Positions 23,063-36,463 of a stretch of 64,000 nt of DNA are shown piece after piece (the first letter of the stretch is position 1; every line of letters starts with the position of its first letter). The position numbers and the translations under genes are program-made. This DNA comes from Gemmatimonadota bacterium. GTDB taxonomy: Bacteria; Gemmatimonadota; Gemmatimonadetes; Gemmatimonadales; Gemmatimonadaceae. Below the pieces are notes generated by a model that saw only the letters and a program-made list of their open reading frames with translations, was not told the origin of the DNA and did not search any database. The stretch covers positions 1 through 64,000 of the forward strand of contig JAHFCT010000005.1 in the NCBI GenBank assembly GCA_023249375.1, written 5' to 3'.

Positions 23063-23893
23063 GGTCTCTAATCTCGGTAGTGCGCGGCGCGAGCGCCACG
23101 AGGCGGCAGCGGTCGGCCAACAGGGCCCGTCCCTCGGCGAGCGGCACGAAGGCCCCCGCCTCGCCCGGTGCCACCAGCCACTCGTACCCCGGCGGCACGA
23201 GCGCCAGCAGATCGTCGACCGTGCCGTGATGATCGAGGCCGAGGCCGACGTGTGCTTCGACGAACAAGTCCGGCCGATGCAACGCGAGCGTCCGTGCCGC
23301 GCCGCGCAGGGCGTGCAGCTCATACCCCTCGACGTCGATGAACAGCACGTCGGGCACGCCGTGCCGCTCGGCCAGCGTGTCGACGGTCACCGCCGCCGTC
23401 TTGACGCCGACGCCGGCGGCGCGGCTCACCGCGCCGTTCCAGCGATCCTCAAACCAGAGTGTGCCATCCGCGTCACTGATCGCGGCGTGCACGACCTGCA
23501 GTTGGGTATACTGGTTGGCCTGCGCATTGCGCAGCGCCGCGCGCGCGTTGTGCGCCACGGCTTCAACTGCGACGACGGTCCCCTGCGGGCCCACGAGACC
23601 GGCGAGGATCAGCGCCACCACGCCCTGATGCGCGCCAACGTCGAACACGCGCGCGCCCTCGACGAGCCGGCCGCGCGTGTGCAGCAGCGCCATCTCGCTG
23701 CCGAGATCCCAATCGTGGTCATACCACCCCTCGGCGAGCGGATCGGCGATGTGAATGACGAGCGGTCGCCCCGCGTACAGATGCCGCGCATCGTAGGCCC
23801 GGTACCGCGCCACCGCGAGTCGCCGCAGCAGCCGGCGCAGCGGTTCCGCCACGACGCTCGGCAGCAGCACCGAGGCGAGGCGTCGCGCGCGGC

Positions 23894-23897
<4 letters not shown>
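23055..23897 (-). CDS. FkbM-family methyltransferase
   Basis: SAM-dependent O-methyltransferase of 280 residues. The SAM site is in [20 protein letters not shown], followed by [18 protein letters not shown] and [15 protein letters not shown], the FkbM hallmark. The GTG at 23897 overlaps the carB stop (GTGA). In a polysaccharide cluster it most likely methylates a sugar hydroxyl, but the acceptor cannot be read from sequence. Confidence 0.85.
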
Positions 23898-27104
<3,207 letters not shown>

Positions 27105-27121
<17 letters not shown>

Positions 27122-28070
27122 TCAACAAGTCGTCAATGATGTCGGTGCGCGACCGGTGGGGCATCCAGCCGGTCGTCGAGCGGAGTTTCGAGTTGTCGCC
27201 TACCAGCCACGGCACATCCACCGCGCGCCGCAGCGCCGCGTCGCTCACGAGCTCGGCGTCGACGCCAGCGCGCGCGCAGACTTCGCGCGCGAGGTCCTCG
27301 ACAGTCACGCCGGTGCCGGAGCACACGTTGTAGACCTCGCCGGGAACACCGCGCGCGGCGAGCGAAAGATACGCGTTCGCCACGTCCTCGGCGTGCAGGA
27401 AGTCGCGCGTCGTGTGTCCGTTGCCGATGGAGATCTGGCGCGGTGCCGACGCGCGGCGCGCCGCCAGCACGCGGCCGACGAGCGCCGGGAGCAGGAAGTG
27501 TGGCGCCTGGCCAGGCGCCGAGTGATTGAAGCTGCGCGTGCAGACCACGCGCAGTCCGTCAGCGCGCGCCGCCTCGAGCGCAAAGACCTCCTGCGCCCCC
27601 TTGCTCGCCGCATAGATCGTGAGTGGACGGCACGCGGCCTGCTCGGTGAGCGGTCCCTCGCTGACATCGTGCGCGCCGTATTGCTCCGCGCTGCCGACCA
27701 CCACGATGGCCGGATCCAGCGCGCCGGCGGCCCGGCGCCGGCGCACGTCAGCCAACAGCGCCACTGCGGCCATCACATTCGTCTGGCACACGTGCACCGG
27801 CTCTTCACGCGCCGTCGGCACGAACGAGATGCCGGCCAGGTGGAAGATCGCATCCGGCGCCGACGCGTCGAGCACCTCGGCCACCGCGTCCTCGCTCCGC
27901 AAATCGGCGAACATCCAACGGACGCCCTGCCGTTCGTCGTCAGCGAGAATGCCGCCGGGCGCGGGAGCCGTGAGCGACGCGCCGGTCACGTCCCATCCGT
28001 CACGGAGGAGCGATCGGCACAACCACTGCCCTACGAAGCCGGCGGCGCCGGTGACGAGGGCGCGCGGCAC
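27105..28070 (-). CDS. rmd: GDP-4-dehydro-6-deoxy-D-mannose reductase (Rmd-like)
   Basis: Extended SDR of 321 residues that reduces the Gmd product, giving GDP-D-rhamnose (or the talose epimer). [11 protein letters not shown], the serine in [10 protein letters not shown] and YAASK form the nucleotide site and Ser-Tyr-Lys triad. [17 protein letters not shown] is typical of this reductase group. GTG start one base after the gmd stop. Reading as the GDP-fucose synthase WcaG is less likely, because the sequence lacks that enzyme's features. Confidence 0.86.
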
Positions 28071-28071
28071 G

Positions 28072-29118
<1,047 letters not shown>

Positions 29119-29130
29119 TCACGGCGACGG

Positions 29131-29352
29131 TCAGACCGCCGCGGCCTGCCGGCCGCGCGGGGCGCGCGCGACCTTGTTGGCGTGCAGGCAGCGCGTGCAC
29201 ACCTTGACCTTGATGATTTTTCCGTCCTGCACGACGCGAGCGACCTGAAGGTTCGGCTTCCAGGTACGGCGGGTCTTGTTGTTGGCATGCGAGACATTGT
29301 TGCCAAAGGCAATGCCCTTCTCGCAGACGAAGCACTTGTTCCTGGCGATCAT
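29131..29352 (-). CDS. rpmB: 50S ribosomal protein L28
   Basis: Ribosomal protein of 73 residues. [20 protein letters not shown] and CTRCL identify L28. The four cysteines (C7, C10, C52, C55) indicate the zinc-binding form. It is the last gene of the rpmJ-to-rpmB operon, three bases after rplQ and just before the terminator. L28 is usually elsewhere (with rpmG or alone), so its place at the end of the alpha operon is notable. Confidence 0.96.
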   Translation of the reverse strand: MIARNKCFVCEKGIAFGNNVSHANNKTRRTWKPNLQVARVVQDGKIIKVKVCTRCLHANKVARAPRGRQAAAV

Positions 29353-29355
29353 CGG

Positions 29356-29712
29356 TTAGTTCTCCAAGATCTCGATGCGCGCCATGTCCGCGCCGTCGCC
29401 CTTGCGATGGCCCGTCTTGAGGATGCGCGTATATCCACCGGCACGCTTGGCCATCTTCGGACCGACTTCCTGGAACAGCTTGTCGGCGGCCGCGCGCTTG
29501 TGGACGTGCTTGCCGGCCTCGCGGCGCGCGTGGAGCGTGCCCGCCTTGGCCTTGGTAATCAGTTTCTCGACGAAGGGCCGCAGTTCCTTGGCCTTCGCTT
29601 CCGTCGTTTCAATCGCGCCCTGCTCGATGAGCGAAGTCGCGAGGTTGCGCATGAGGGCGAGCTTCTGCTCGCTCGTCCGGCGCAGCTGCCGGCCTGCCTT
29701 GCGGTGACGCAT
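29356..29712 (-). CDS. rplQ: 50S ribosomal protein L17
   Basis: Ribosomal protein of 118 residues. It begins MRHRKAGRQLRRTSEQKLAL and contains TTEAKAKELRPFVEKLIT and GGYTRILKTGHRKGD, all L17 signatures. It follows rpoA by six bases, the standard rpoA-rplQ order. Confidence 0.97.
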   Translation of the reverse strand: MRHRKAGRQLRRTSEQKLALMRNLATSLIEQGAIETTEAKAKELRPFVEKLITKAKAGTLHARREAGKHVHKRAAADKLFQEVGPKMAKRAGGYTRILKTGHRKGDGADMARIEILEN

Positions 29713-29718
29713 CGGGTG

Positions 29719-30780
29719 TTACTCCTCTTCTTCGTCGTCGGGCGCGTTGGCCGCGGCCCGGCTCGGCGGCGTGCCCCAGTCCGTGACCCGGACGCCGTCG
29801 CCACTGTCCTCGAACTTCATTCCGAAGTTCAATCCTTCACGTTCCAGCAGATCGGCGATCTCCTGGAGCGACTTCTTGCCAAAGTTCTTGACCTGAATGA
29901 TCTGGCCTTCCGTCTGCCGGACGAGATCGCCGAGCGAACGGATGTTCGAGTTCTTCAGGGAGTTCACCGAGCGCACCGAGAGTTCGAGCGCGTCGATGGA
30001 CGTCGACAGCAGCTGCGCGAGCCGCTGCGCGTCGCTCGTGCCGTCGGCGGCGATGGCGGCGCTGTGCGAGCCGAAGCCGGCGAAATGCTGGAAGTGCGTC
30101 TGCGCCAGCGCGGCGGCGTAGCTGACCGCCTCTTCCGGCGACACGGTGCCGTTCGTCTCGACCGTGAGGACGAGGCGATCGTAGTCCGTGCGCTGGCCGA
30201 CGCGCGTCTCGCTGACGTGGAAGTTCACGCGGCGCACCGGCGAGTAGATGGAGTCGATGCGCACGAGGTCCACCGGCAGTGACCGGTCGGCCGGGTGCTG
30301 ATCGGCCTCAACGTAGCCGCGCCCCTTGTTCACGTAGAGCTCGACCGTGAGATCGCGGTCGTCCTGCATCGTGAACAGGTGGTGCTTGCCGTTGATCACC
30401 TTCACGCCGCCCTGGTCTTCGATGTCGCCCGCCACGACCGCACCAGCTCGCGTGCAGTTGATGCGGAGCACCGTCTCCTCGAGGTCGCCCGCGAGCGAGA
30501 GGGTGAGCGTCTTGAGGTTACCGATGATCTGGTGCACGTCCTCAACGACGCCCTGAATCGTCTGGTGCTCGTGGAGCACGCCGTCGATGCGGAAGCCCCA
30601 GACCGCGGAGCCGCGCAGCGACGAGAGCAGCATGCGACGCATCGCATTGCCAAGCGTGTGGCCGTAGCCGCGTTCCAGCGGCTGCAGGCGGAACTCGGCG
30701 ATGTTCGGGTTGTCGTCGCGCTTCGTCATCTCGACGAGCTGCGGCCGAACCAGCCCGCGCAAATCAATAGTCTGAGCCAT
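29719..30780 (-). CDS. rpoA: DNA-directed RNA polymerase alpha subunit
   Basis: Alpha subunit that nucleates polymerase assembly and contacts activators and UP elements. The N-terminal domain includes ERGYGHTLGNAMRRMLLSSL. The C-terminal domain carries SLKNSNIRSLGDLVRQTEG and KNFGKKSLQEI, the helix-hairpin-helix DNA-binding region. It has 353 residues including an acidic EEEE tail. A 167-base spacer with a hairpin separates it from rpsD. Confidence 0.97.
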   Translation of the reverse strand: MAQTIDLRGLVRPQLVEMTKRDDNPNIAEFRLQPLERGYGHTLGNAMRRMLLSSLRGSAVWGFRIDGVLHEHQTIQGVVEDVHQIIGNLKTLTLSLAGDLEETVLRINCTRAGAVVAGDIEDQGGVKVINGKHHLFTMQDDRDLTVELYVNKGRGYVEADQHPADRSLPVDLVRIDSIYSPVRRVNFHVSETRVGQRTDYDRLVLTVETNGTVSPEEAVSYAAALAQTHFQHFAGFGSHSAAIAADGTSDAQRLAQLLSTSIDALELSVRSVNSLKNSNIRSLGDLVRQTEGQIIQVKNFGKKSLQEIADLLEREGLNFGMKFEDSGDGVRVTDWGTPPSRAAANAPDDEEEE

Positions 30781-30893
30781 ACGTCCGTGAGATCCGTGGT
30801 TTGGTCAGGCGACGCGAACTGCGCCACCTACGCCCTGCCTCGCCCCTGACGCGCGGCAGGCCCGTGTGACAGTCAGGGTAGACCGGCGCTGCC

Positions 30894-30939
30894 AAGTGCA
30901 GGGGAGGAGGCACAGCACGCTGCGTCCGCTCCTGCACTT
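30894..30939 (-). promoter_or_regulatory. Hairpin between rpsD and rpoA
   Basis: AAGTGCAGG (30894-30902) pairs with CCTGCACTT (30931-30939), with extra pairing possible inside. It starts nine bases past the rpsD stop and has no T-tract. In many bacteria S4 regulates this operon, so an RNA processing, attenuation or S4-binding role is possible but untested. The rest of 30781-30893 contains nothing I recognise. Confidence 0.4.
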
Positions 30940-30947
30940 CGCCGCGC

Positions 30948-31580
30948 TTACTTCGAATACAACTCCACGACCAGCTGTTCCTGCGCGGCGATCGGGATGG
31001 ACGCGCGCTGCGGGCGCTCGAGCATGCGGCCGCTGAACGTGTCCTTGTCGACGGCCAGCCAGCTCGGCACCTGGCCGCGAGCGGACTGCTCGAGCGCGGC
31101 CTGGATCCCGACATTCTCCCGCGCATGCTGCCGGACGCGGATCTCCTGACCCGGCTGCACCTGGAACGACGGGATATCCACCGTCTTGCCGTTCACTTCG
31201 ACATGGCGGTGCGCGATGAGCTGACGCGCAGCCTTGCGGCTGGCGGCAAAGCCCATGCGATACACCATGTTGTCGAGACGGCTTTCGAGCGCGGCCAGCA
31301 AATTGTGGCCGGTGATGCCAGGCAGCGACGACACCTTTTCGAAGGTGTTGCGGAACTGCCGCTCACTCACGCCGTACATGCGCTTGATCTTCTGCTTCTC
31401 GCGCAACTGCTTGGCGTACTCCGACACCTTCCGGCGGCGCGACGTGTTCTGCCCGTGCTGGCCCGGCGGGAACGGACGGCGCTCGACGGGGCACTTCTCC
31501 GTGAAGCACTTCGTTCCCTTGAGGAACAGCTTGGTGCCTTCACGCCGGCATTGCCGGCAACTGGGACCTGTATACCGCAT
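30948..31580 (-). CDS. rpsD: 30S ribosomal protein S4
   Basis: Primary 16S rRNA-binding protein of 210 residues. Cysteines C8, C11, C25 and C30 near the N-terminus give the zinc-binding form. PFPPGQHG, REKQKIKRMYGVSERQF and the S4 RNA-binding segment SRLDNMVYRMGFA with AARQLIAHRHVEVNG follow. It lies three bases after rpsK in the usual S13-S11-S4-alpha order. Confidence 0.97.
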   Translation of the reverse strand: MRYTGPSCRQCRREGTKLFLKGTKCFTEKCPVERRPFPPGQHGQNTSRRRKVSEYAKQLREKQKIKRMYGVSERQFRNTFEKVSSLPGITGHNLLAALESRLDNMVYRMGFAASRKAARQLIAHRHVEVNGKTVDIPSFQVQPGQEIRVRQHARENVGIQAALEQSARGQVPSWLAVDKDTFSGRMLERPQRASIPIAAQEQLVVELYSK

Positions 31581-31583
31581 GGC

Positions 31584-31961
31584 CTAGACCCTCCGGCGCT
31601 TCGGCGGACGGCAGCCGTTGTGCGGAATCGGCGTGACGTCCTTGATCGACTTGACGGTGAGCCCGGCGGCAGCGAGCGCCTGGATCGCGGACTCGCGCCC
31701 CGACCCCGGCCCCTGCACGCGGACGTGCACCTTGCGCACGCCGGCGGTCAACGCCTCGCGCGCGCACTGCTCGGCGGCGACCGTCGCCGCGAACGGGGTG
31801 CTCTTCTTGGAACCCTTGAACCCGGCCTTGCCCGCCGAGCCCCACGACACCGCGTTGCCGTGGGCATCGGTGATCGTGATGAGGGTGTTGTTGAACGTGG
31901 CGCTGATGTGGGCCACGCCTTCGGCCTCCACCACGCGCTTGGTCTTCTTGCCTGTTGCCAT
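31584..31961 (-). CDS. rpsK: 30S ribosomal protein S11
   Basis: Platform protein of the small subunit, 125 residues. [30 protein letters not shown] and the C-terminus [18 protein letters not shown] are canonical. Its ATG overlaps the rpsM stop by one base (TAATG). Confidence 0.97.
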   Translation of the reverse strand: MATGKKTKRVVEAEGVAHISATFNNTLITITDAHGNAVSWGSAGKAGFKGSKKSTPFAATVAAEQCAREALTAGVRKVHVRVQGPGSGRESAIQALAAAGLTVKSIKDVTPIPHNGCRPPKRRRV

Positions 31962-32338
31962 TACTTGGTCACCTTCTTCTTGCCGGCGATCGCGCGACGC
32001 GGGCCCTTCTTGGTGCGCGCATTGGTGTGCGTACGCTGGCCGCGAACGGGCAGCCCACGACGGTGGCGAATGCCGCGGTACGAGCCGATGTCCATCAATC
32101 GCTTGATGTTCATCGCGACCTCGGTGCGCAGGGCACCTTCGACACGGTACGTCTTTTCAATCTCCTGACGGAGCTTGTTGACGTCGGCGTCGCTGAGGTC
32201 CTTGACCCGGATTTCCGGGGCAACGCCAGCGGCTTCAAGGATGCGGCGAGCGACCGTGCGGCCGATGCCGAAGATGTACGTCAGGCCGATGTCCACGCGC
32301 TTTTCGCGCGGCAGATCGACACCAGAAATACGAGCCAT
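31961..32338 (-). CDS. rpsM: 30S ribosomal protein S13
   Basis: Head protein of the small subunit contacting P-site tRNA and L5, 125 residues. [28 protein letters not shown] and the C-terminal [20 protein letters not shown] are canonical. It begins six bases after rpmJ. Confidence 0.97.
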   Translation of the reverse strand: MARISGVDLPREKRVDIGLTYIFGIGRTVARRILEAAGVAPEIRVKDLSDADVNKLRQEIEKTYRVEGALRTEVAMNIKRLMDIGSYRGIRHRRGLPVRGQRTHTNARTKKGPRRAIAGKKKVTK

Positions 32339-32344
32339 AGTCGG

Positions 32345-32461
32345 TTAACCCTGCCGCTGCTTGTGCTTGGGATTGCGCTTGCAGATGATGCGAGTCACGC
32401 CGTCGCGCTTCACGACCTTGCAGTGCTCACAAATCGGCTTCACGCTGCTGCGAACTTTCAC
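32345..32461 (-). CDS. rpmJ: 50S ribosomal protein L36
   Basis: A 38-residue protein, beginning [20 protein letters not shown] and ending KHKQRQG. The C11, C14, C27 and H33 zinc ligands are present. GTG start with GGGAG about six bases upstream. It is the first gene of the operon; infA, which commonly precedes it, is absent. A promoter candidate lies about 50 bases upstream. Confidence 0.95.
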   Translation of the reverse strand: MKVRSSVKPICEHCKVVKRDGVTRIICKRNPKHKQRQG

Positions 32462-32508
32462 ACGAACTCCCGGTGGTACGAAGACGAGGTGTTTTGGGGC
32501 AGACAAGG

Positions 32509-32537
32509 ATCGTAACCACTTGCAGGACTGAATACAA
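32509..32537 (-). promoter_or_regulatory. Candidate promoter of the rpmJ-rpsM-rpsK-rpsD-rpoA-rplQ-rpmB operon
   Basis: Minus-strand TTGTAT and TACGAT are exactly 17 bases apart, about 50 bases before rpmJ. The surrounding stretch to 32600 is the most AT-rich in this part of the window, as expected for a strong promoter region. Confidence 0.5.
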
Positions 32538-32631
32538 GCGGGCCCCTTGACTTTATTTTCATGCTGACGTGTACAAAATGCGCTACACGCGATTTTTGGC
32601 CTTTATTCGGCCCCGTCGACGGCCGCCAGCG

Positions 32632-33345
32632 TTAGCGCCGGAGCTCGCCCAGCACCGCGCGCATCGCCGCGGCTGGCTCCGCCGCCGCCGTCACCGTGCG
32701 GCCGATCACGACATACGACGCGCCGGCCTCCGCCGCTTCGCGCGGCGTCATCACCCGCGCCTGGTCGTGCGACGGCGTGCCGTCCAATCGAATGCCCGGT
32801 ACGAGCGTGCGCAGCGCGTCGGCGTACGCGGCGCGGATCACGGGCACTTCCGTCCCGGCGCAGACCACCCCATGCGCTCCGGCACGCTGCGCCGCGCCGC
32901 CGAGTCGCAGCACCTCCTCCGCGACACTGGGCACGCGGTGTCCGCGCGCCGTCTCAAGATCGCCCTGCGTCATCGACGTGAGCACGGTCACGGCGAGAAT
33001 CCCGGTCGCCGCGCCGCCGCCCTCGACCGCCGCGCGCAGCATCGCCTCTCCACCCACCGCGTGGACGGTGAGGAGCTGCACTCCCAGCGCCGCCGCGCTT
33101 TGCGCCGCGCCGCGCACCGTGTTTGGAATGTCGTGCAGCTTGAGGTCGAGGAAGACGCGCTTTCCCGCCTCGCGCAGCCACTCGACCACGCGCGGCCCCT
33201 CGGCCGTGTAGAGCTGCAGTCCCACCTTGTAGTAGTCGGCACTCTCGCCCAACGCCTCAACGAGCGCGCGCGCGGCGTTCATCGTCGGCACATCGAGCGC
33301 GACAATCGGCGTCGGAGGCCGGTGAAGATCAGACGGAGCACTCAT
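32632..33345 (-). CDS. pyrF: Orotidine-5'-phosphate decarboxylase PyrF
   Basis: Final step of UMP synthesis. The 237-residue protein has IVALDVPTM at the N-terminus, the catalytic array DLKLHDIPNTV, and PGIRLDGTPSHDQARVMTP with VIGRTVT at the phosphate-binding end. The ATG overlaps the pyrD stop by one base (TGATG). Ends the smpB-to-pyrF operon. Confidence 0.95.
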   Translation of the reverse strand: MSAPSDLHRPPTPIVALDVPTMNAARALVEALGESADYYKVGLQLYTAEGPRVVEWLREAGKRVFLDLKLHDIPNTVRGAAQSAAALGVQLLTVHAVGGEAMLRAAVEGGGAATGILAVTVLTSMTQGDLETARGHRVPSVAEEVLRLGGAAQRAGAHGVVCAGTEVPVIRAAYADALRTLVPGIRLDGTPSHDQARVMTPREAAEAGASYVVIGRTVTAAAEPAAAMRAVLGELRR

Positions 33346-34274
33346 CAGGACGGCCACTCCAGGGAACCGCGAAGGTCGGCGAGCGTGGTGATGCCGTGCG
33401 ACTCGCACCAGCGTGAAAGGTCGCGCACGACCGTCTCCGCCGCGTGCGGATCCGCCATGCTTGCCGTGCCGAGGGCGACGAGCGATGCGCCCGCGATGAT
33501 CAACTGCAGCGCATCGTTGGCGCTGCGCACGCCGCCCGTGCCGATGACCGGAATGCCGCGCAGCGCCTGCGTGACGCGGTAGGTCGCAAGCGCCGCAACG
33601 GGGAGAAGCGCCGGGCCGCTCACGCCGCCGCTCCCAAAGCCGAGCGCTGGCCGGCGCAACCCCGTGTCGACGACAAGGCCGGGCATCGTATTGAACAGCG
33701 TCACGCCAGTCGCGCCCGCGCCCATCGCCACCCCTGCCGTCGACACGACATCGGGCAGTGTGGGCGAGAGTTTCACGAACAGCGGCTTGGACGTGGCGGC
33801 GCGCGCGTCCGAGACGAGCGCGCGCAGCGCGTCAGGATCAGCGCCAAACTCAAGGCCGCCCTTTCGCGTGTTGGGGCAGCTCACGTTCAGCTCGAACGCG
33901 TGAAAACCCGGCGACGCGTCGAGTCCGGCGACCACCCGCGTGAAGTCCTCGATCGTGCGCCCCACCACGTTCACGAGGACGCGCGGCGATTTCACGTGGG
34001 CGGCAAGCCACGGCAGCGCCTCGGCGCGCACCGCATCGAGCCCAGGGTTGGCGAGCCCGACGGCGTTGATCATCCCACCGTCAAAATCCCACACGCGCGG
34101 CGCCGCGTTGCCGTGGCGCGGCTCGGGACTCACCGCCTTGGTGACGAATCCGCCGACACATTCGAGGTTGATGACGCCGGCGAGTTCGCGGCCGTATCCC
34201 GCCGTGCCCGACGCGAGCAGCACCGGATTGGCGAACTCGAGCCCGGCCACCGTCGTGCGCAACGCCTCTGTCAT
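33345..34274 (-). CDS. pyrD: Dihydroorotate dehydrogenase, class 1B-like
   Basis: Oxidises dihydroorotate to orotate. FMN-binding TIM barrel of 309 residues with NPVLLASGTAGYG, LNVSCPNTRKGGLEFG (catalytic cysteine, as in class 1), KLSPTLPDVV, and IPVIGTGGVRSANDAL. The cysteine base points to a cytosolic class 1 enzyme; its electron-transfer partner PyrK is not seen here. The ATG overlaps the stop of a tiny lipoprotein gene (ATGA). Confidence 0.94.
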   Translation of the reverse strand: MTEALRTTVAGLEFANPVLLASGTAGYGRELAGVINLECVGGFVTKAVSPEPRHGNAAPRVWDFDGGMINAVGLANPGLDAVRAEALPWLAAHVKSPRVLVNVVGRTIEDFTRVVAGLDASPGFHAFELNVSCPNTRKGGLEFGADPDALRALVSDARAATSKPLFVKLSPTLPDVVSTAGVAMGAGATGVTLFNTMPGLVVDTGLRRPALGFGSGGVSGPALLPVAALATYRVTQALRGIPVIGTGGVRSANDALQLIIAGASLVALGTASMADPHAAETVVRDLSRWCESHGITTLADLRGSLEWPS

Positions 34275-34483
34275 GGAATGGCTCCCTGCGCGGCGAGTTT
34301 GTCGCCGACGTTCAGTTCGACCGTGGCGTTGTCGATGTCGGTGTCGTAGTCGCAGGCGGTCAACGAAGACAGAAGTGCGAGCGCGGTGCGCCGTCGCAAT
34401 CGATGGGCGTGGCCAAGGAACACGATTGACGACGGGCGGCGGTCCGTGGTTGCTCGCGGTTGGGACGACAGGCGTTCGCTCAT
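34271..34483 (-). CDS. Small predicted lipoprotein between the amidase and pyrD
   Basis: Unknown function, 70 residues. A basic stretch (HRLRRRT) is followed by the hydrophobic ALALLSSLTAC, a good lipobox, leaving a 27-residue acidic mature peptide (CDYDTDIDNATVEL...). The N-terminal 32 residues ahead of the signal are odd, so a later start is possible. Support for it being real is its fit: its ATG overlaps the amidase stop (ATGA) and its stop overlaps the pyrD ATG (ATGA), continuing the coupling seen along the whole operon. Confidence 0.55.
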   Translation of the reverse strand: MSERLSSQPRATTDRRPSSIVFLGHAHRLRRRTALALLSSLTACDYDTDIDNATVELNVGDKLAAQGAIP

Positions 34484-35793
34484 CGTCCGCCTCCGCTGCC
34501 GATGCGCTGCTGGTACCGCACGAGATACTCCGCCGCTGCGTCGGCAATGGCATTGGCCAGCGTGCGCTGTCCTGACTCGGAGCTGATGAACGCCGCTTCC
34601 GCGCCGTTGGTGCCGAAGCCCACCTCGACGAGCACCGCTGGCATGTACGCGGTCACGAGCACGCGGAAGCCTGCCTGCTTCACGCCGCGGCTTGGCCCGG
34701 GGTGCACGCGCCGCAGCGCTCCCTGAATGGTCTCCGCGAGATCGTTTGATTCGCGCAGATGCTCGTTCTGCGCCATGTCGTTGATAATGAAGCCGAGCGG
34801 GTCGTGCTTGGGCGCATCAGCGTCGGTCTCAAAGCGCACGACTTCATTTTCCATCTGCGCGACGCGGCGTTCGTCCTCAGTCTTTGCTTCGGCGAGGAAG
34901 TACGTCTCAAAGCCGCGCGCGGCCTGCGGGTCGCGCCAGTTGGGATTCGCCGCGTTGACGTGCACCGAGATGAACAAGTCGCCCTTGCTGCGGTTGGCGA
35001 TGCGACCGCGATCGTCGAGCGCAATGAGCGTGTCGGTGCGGCGCGTCATCACCACGGCGAAGCCGCGCCGCTCCAGTTCCTGTTCGAGCTGCAGGGAGAC
35101 ACCGAGCGTGACGTCCTTCTCGCGCACCGGCGTGCGTTCGGGACTCCATCCGCGCATACCGGGGTCGCGACCGCCGTGCCCGGCGTCCACCACGATGACG
35201 CGGCGGCGGTTGGGGCGCGCCGGTGCGTTGCCGCCGGGTGGTTCGACTTTGGGTGCGTGTACCGGCGCCTTTGCCGCGGTTCTAGCCGCCGCGTTTGTCC
35301 CTGCGGCTGCCCCTGCATTTGCCGCCGCGCTTGTCGTCGCGCTTGTCGTCGCGCTTGTCGTCGCGTTTGTCGCGGCGTTTGCGACCGTCGCGTTGGCGAC
35401 GGGCATCAGACGACGGCGCACGGCGTCCCAGCGCAGCCGCGCCCCCGCACGCGGAGCGACGTCGGTGAAGAGCTGCACCGGCACTTCCAAGCGGCCGTCG
35501 CGTTCGCGCGCGGGGGCGATGAGCGGATACATCCTCCCGTCCGACATCGCATACGGCACGCGATCCGCGACTTCGAACGCCACGCCGCCGACCGTGACGA
35601 GGTAGCGGTGATTCGTGAGCCGCTGCAATCGTCCGCCGAGCGCCGAGACGGCGGCGTCAGCGATGACGAACGCGGCCTGCGCGTCCGACCGAACGGCAAT
35701 GGCCGAATCGCGGCCGCTCACGACGAGGCGCAGCGAGTCGGCATGCAGCGCCAGCACCGCCGCGAGCGTCGCCGCGAGCGTCGCCGCGAACAT
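34480..35793 (-). CDS. N-acetylmuramoyl-L-alanine amidase (Amidase_3)
   Basis: Zinc enzyme that cleaves the amide between MurNAc and the peptide stem, acting in the envelope. It has a short N-terminal signal and a copper-amine-oxidase-N or AMIN-like region (about 20-130). A low-complexity Ala/Thr/Asn linker covers about 135-185. The catalytic domain follows, with VIVVDAGHGGRDPG, SLQLEQELERRGF, FISVHVNA and AVLVEVGFGTN, which include the zinc ligands and catalytic glutamate. It has 437 residues. Its ATG overlaps the smpB stop by one base. Confidence 0.92.
   Translation of the reverse strand: MFAATLAATLAAVLALHADSLRLVVSGRDSAIAVRSDAQAAFVIADAAVSALGGRLQRLTNHRYLVTVGGVAFEVADRVPYAMSDGRMYPLIAPARERDGRLEVPVQLFTDVAPRAGARLRWDAVRRRLMPVANATVANAATNATTSATTSATTSAAANAGAAAGTNAAARTAAKAPVHAPKVEPPGGNAPARPNRRRVIVVDAGHGGRDPGMRGWSPERTPVREKDVTLGVSLQLEQELERRGFAVVMTRRTDTLIALDDRGRIANRSKGDLFISVHVNAANPNWRDPQAARGFETYFLAEAKTEDERRVAQMENEVVRFETDADAPKHDPLGFIINDMAQNEHLRESNDLAETIQGALRRVHPGPSRGVKQAGFRVLVTAYMPAVLVEVGFGTNGAEAAFISSESGQRTLANAIADAAAEYLVRYQQRIGSGGGR
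35327..35374. repeat. 12-base tandem repeat in the amidase linker
   Basis: Three perfect copies of GCGCTTGTCGTC and a degenerate fourth lie in frame inside the amidase gene and encode the A-T-T-S linker of low complexity. The repeat number could vary between strains without breaking the frame. Confidence 0.85.
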
Positions 35794-36260
35794 CAGCGAT
35801 TGCTCCGCAGCGCGCGCTCGACGTCGCGCTTGGCGTCGCGCTCCTTGAGGTCGGCGCGCTTGTCATGGAGCTTCTTGCCGCGCCCAAGAGCGATCACGAC
35901 CTTTGCGCGCCCTTTGCGAAAGCGCATCTCCAGCGGGATGATGGTCAGTCCCTTGCGCTCGACGGCGCCGATGAGGCGGCGGATTTCGGCGGAGTGCAGG
36001 AGGAGCTTGCGGGTGCGGGTGGGCTCGTGGTTCCACGCCGTGCCCTTTTCATACGGCGCGATGTGCAGGTTGATCAGCCAAATCTCCCCGTCCTTCACGA
36101 TGCCGTACGCGTCGGAGAGGTTCGCCTTGCCATTGCGCAGCGACTTGACCTCGGTCCCTCGCAGCACGAGCCCCGCCTCGAGCGTGTCGAGGATCTCGTA
36201 GTCGTGCCGCGCCCGCTTGTTGCGGGCGATCAGCTCGGTGTCTGGGGGCGGCTTGGTCAC
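35793..36260 (-). CDS. smpB: tmRNA-binding protein SmpB
   Basis: Partners tmRNA in rescuing stalled ribosomes. [42 protein letters not shown] and the basic C-terminus [20 protein letters not shown] are all characteristic. The 155 residues are standard. GTG start. No ssrA gene is visible in the window. Confidence 0.97.
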   Translation of the reverse strand: MTKPPPDTELIARNKRARHDYEILDTLEAGLVLRGTEVKSLRNGKANLSDAYGIVKDGEIWLINLHIAPYEKGTAWNHEPTRTRKLLLHSAEIRRLIGAVERKGLTIIPLEMRFRKGRAKVVIALGRGKKLHDKRADLKERDAKRDVERALRSNR

Positions 36261-36310
36261 GGACGGAAGGCGGAGTGGGACGACGCTGCGGAAATCTACA
36301 CCGCAACGCC

Positions 36311-36339
36311 TTGATTCACCCTACACGGCCGGATACGTT
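36311..36339 (+). promoter_or_regulatory. Candidate promoter of tRNA-Leu
   Basis: TTGATT and TACGTT are 17 bases apart and end ten bases before the tRNA, which is the expected place for a tRNA promoter. Confidence 0.5.
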
Positions 36340-36348
36340 TCGACTCCT

Positions 36349-36432
36349 GCCGAAGTGGTGGAATTGGTAGACGCGCTGCGTTCAGGGCGCAGTGGGCTTA
36401 CGCCCGTCCGGGTTCGAGTCCCGGCTTCGGCA
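36349..36432 (+). tRNA. tRNA-Leu (CAG anticodon)
   Basis: The acceptor arms GCCGAAG and CTTCGGC pair fully. The anticodon stem CTGCG/CGCAG encloses the loop TTCAGGG, giving CAG, which reads CUG leucine. A long variable arm (GGGCTTACGCCC) and the T-arm CCGGGTTCGAGTCCCGG complete a class II tRNA of 84 bases. The 3' CCA is not encoded. Flanked by its own promoter and terminator. Confidence 0.96.
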
Positions 36433-36463
36433 CTCAGGGATCACCGCACGACCGATTGCGACG

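Noticed and set aside
35281-35400. Alanine/threonine-rich linker as a separate repeat gene.
   Set aside because: It is in frame within the amidase and joins its two parts.
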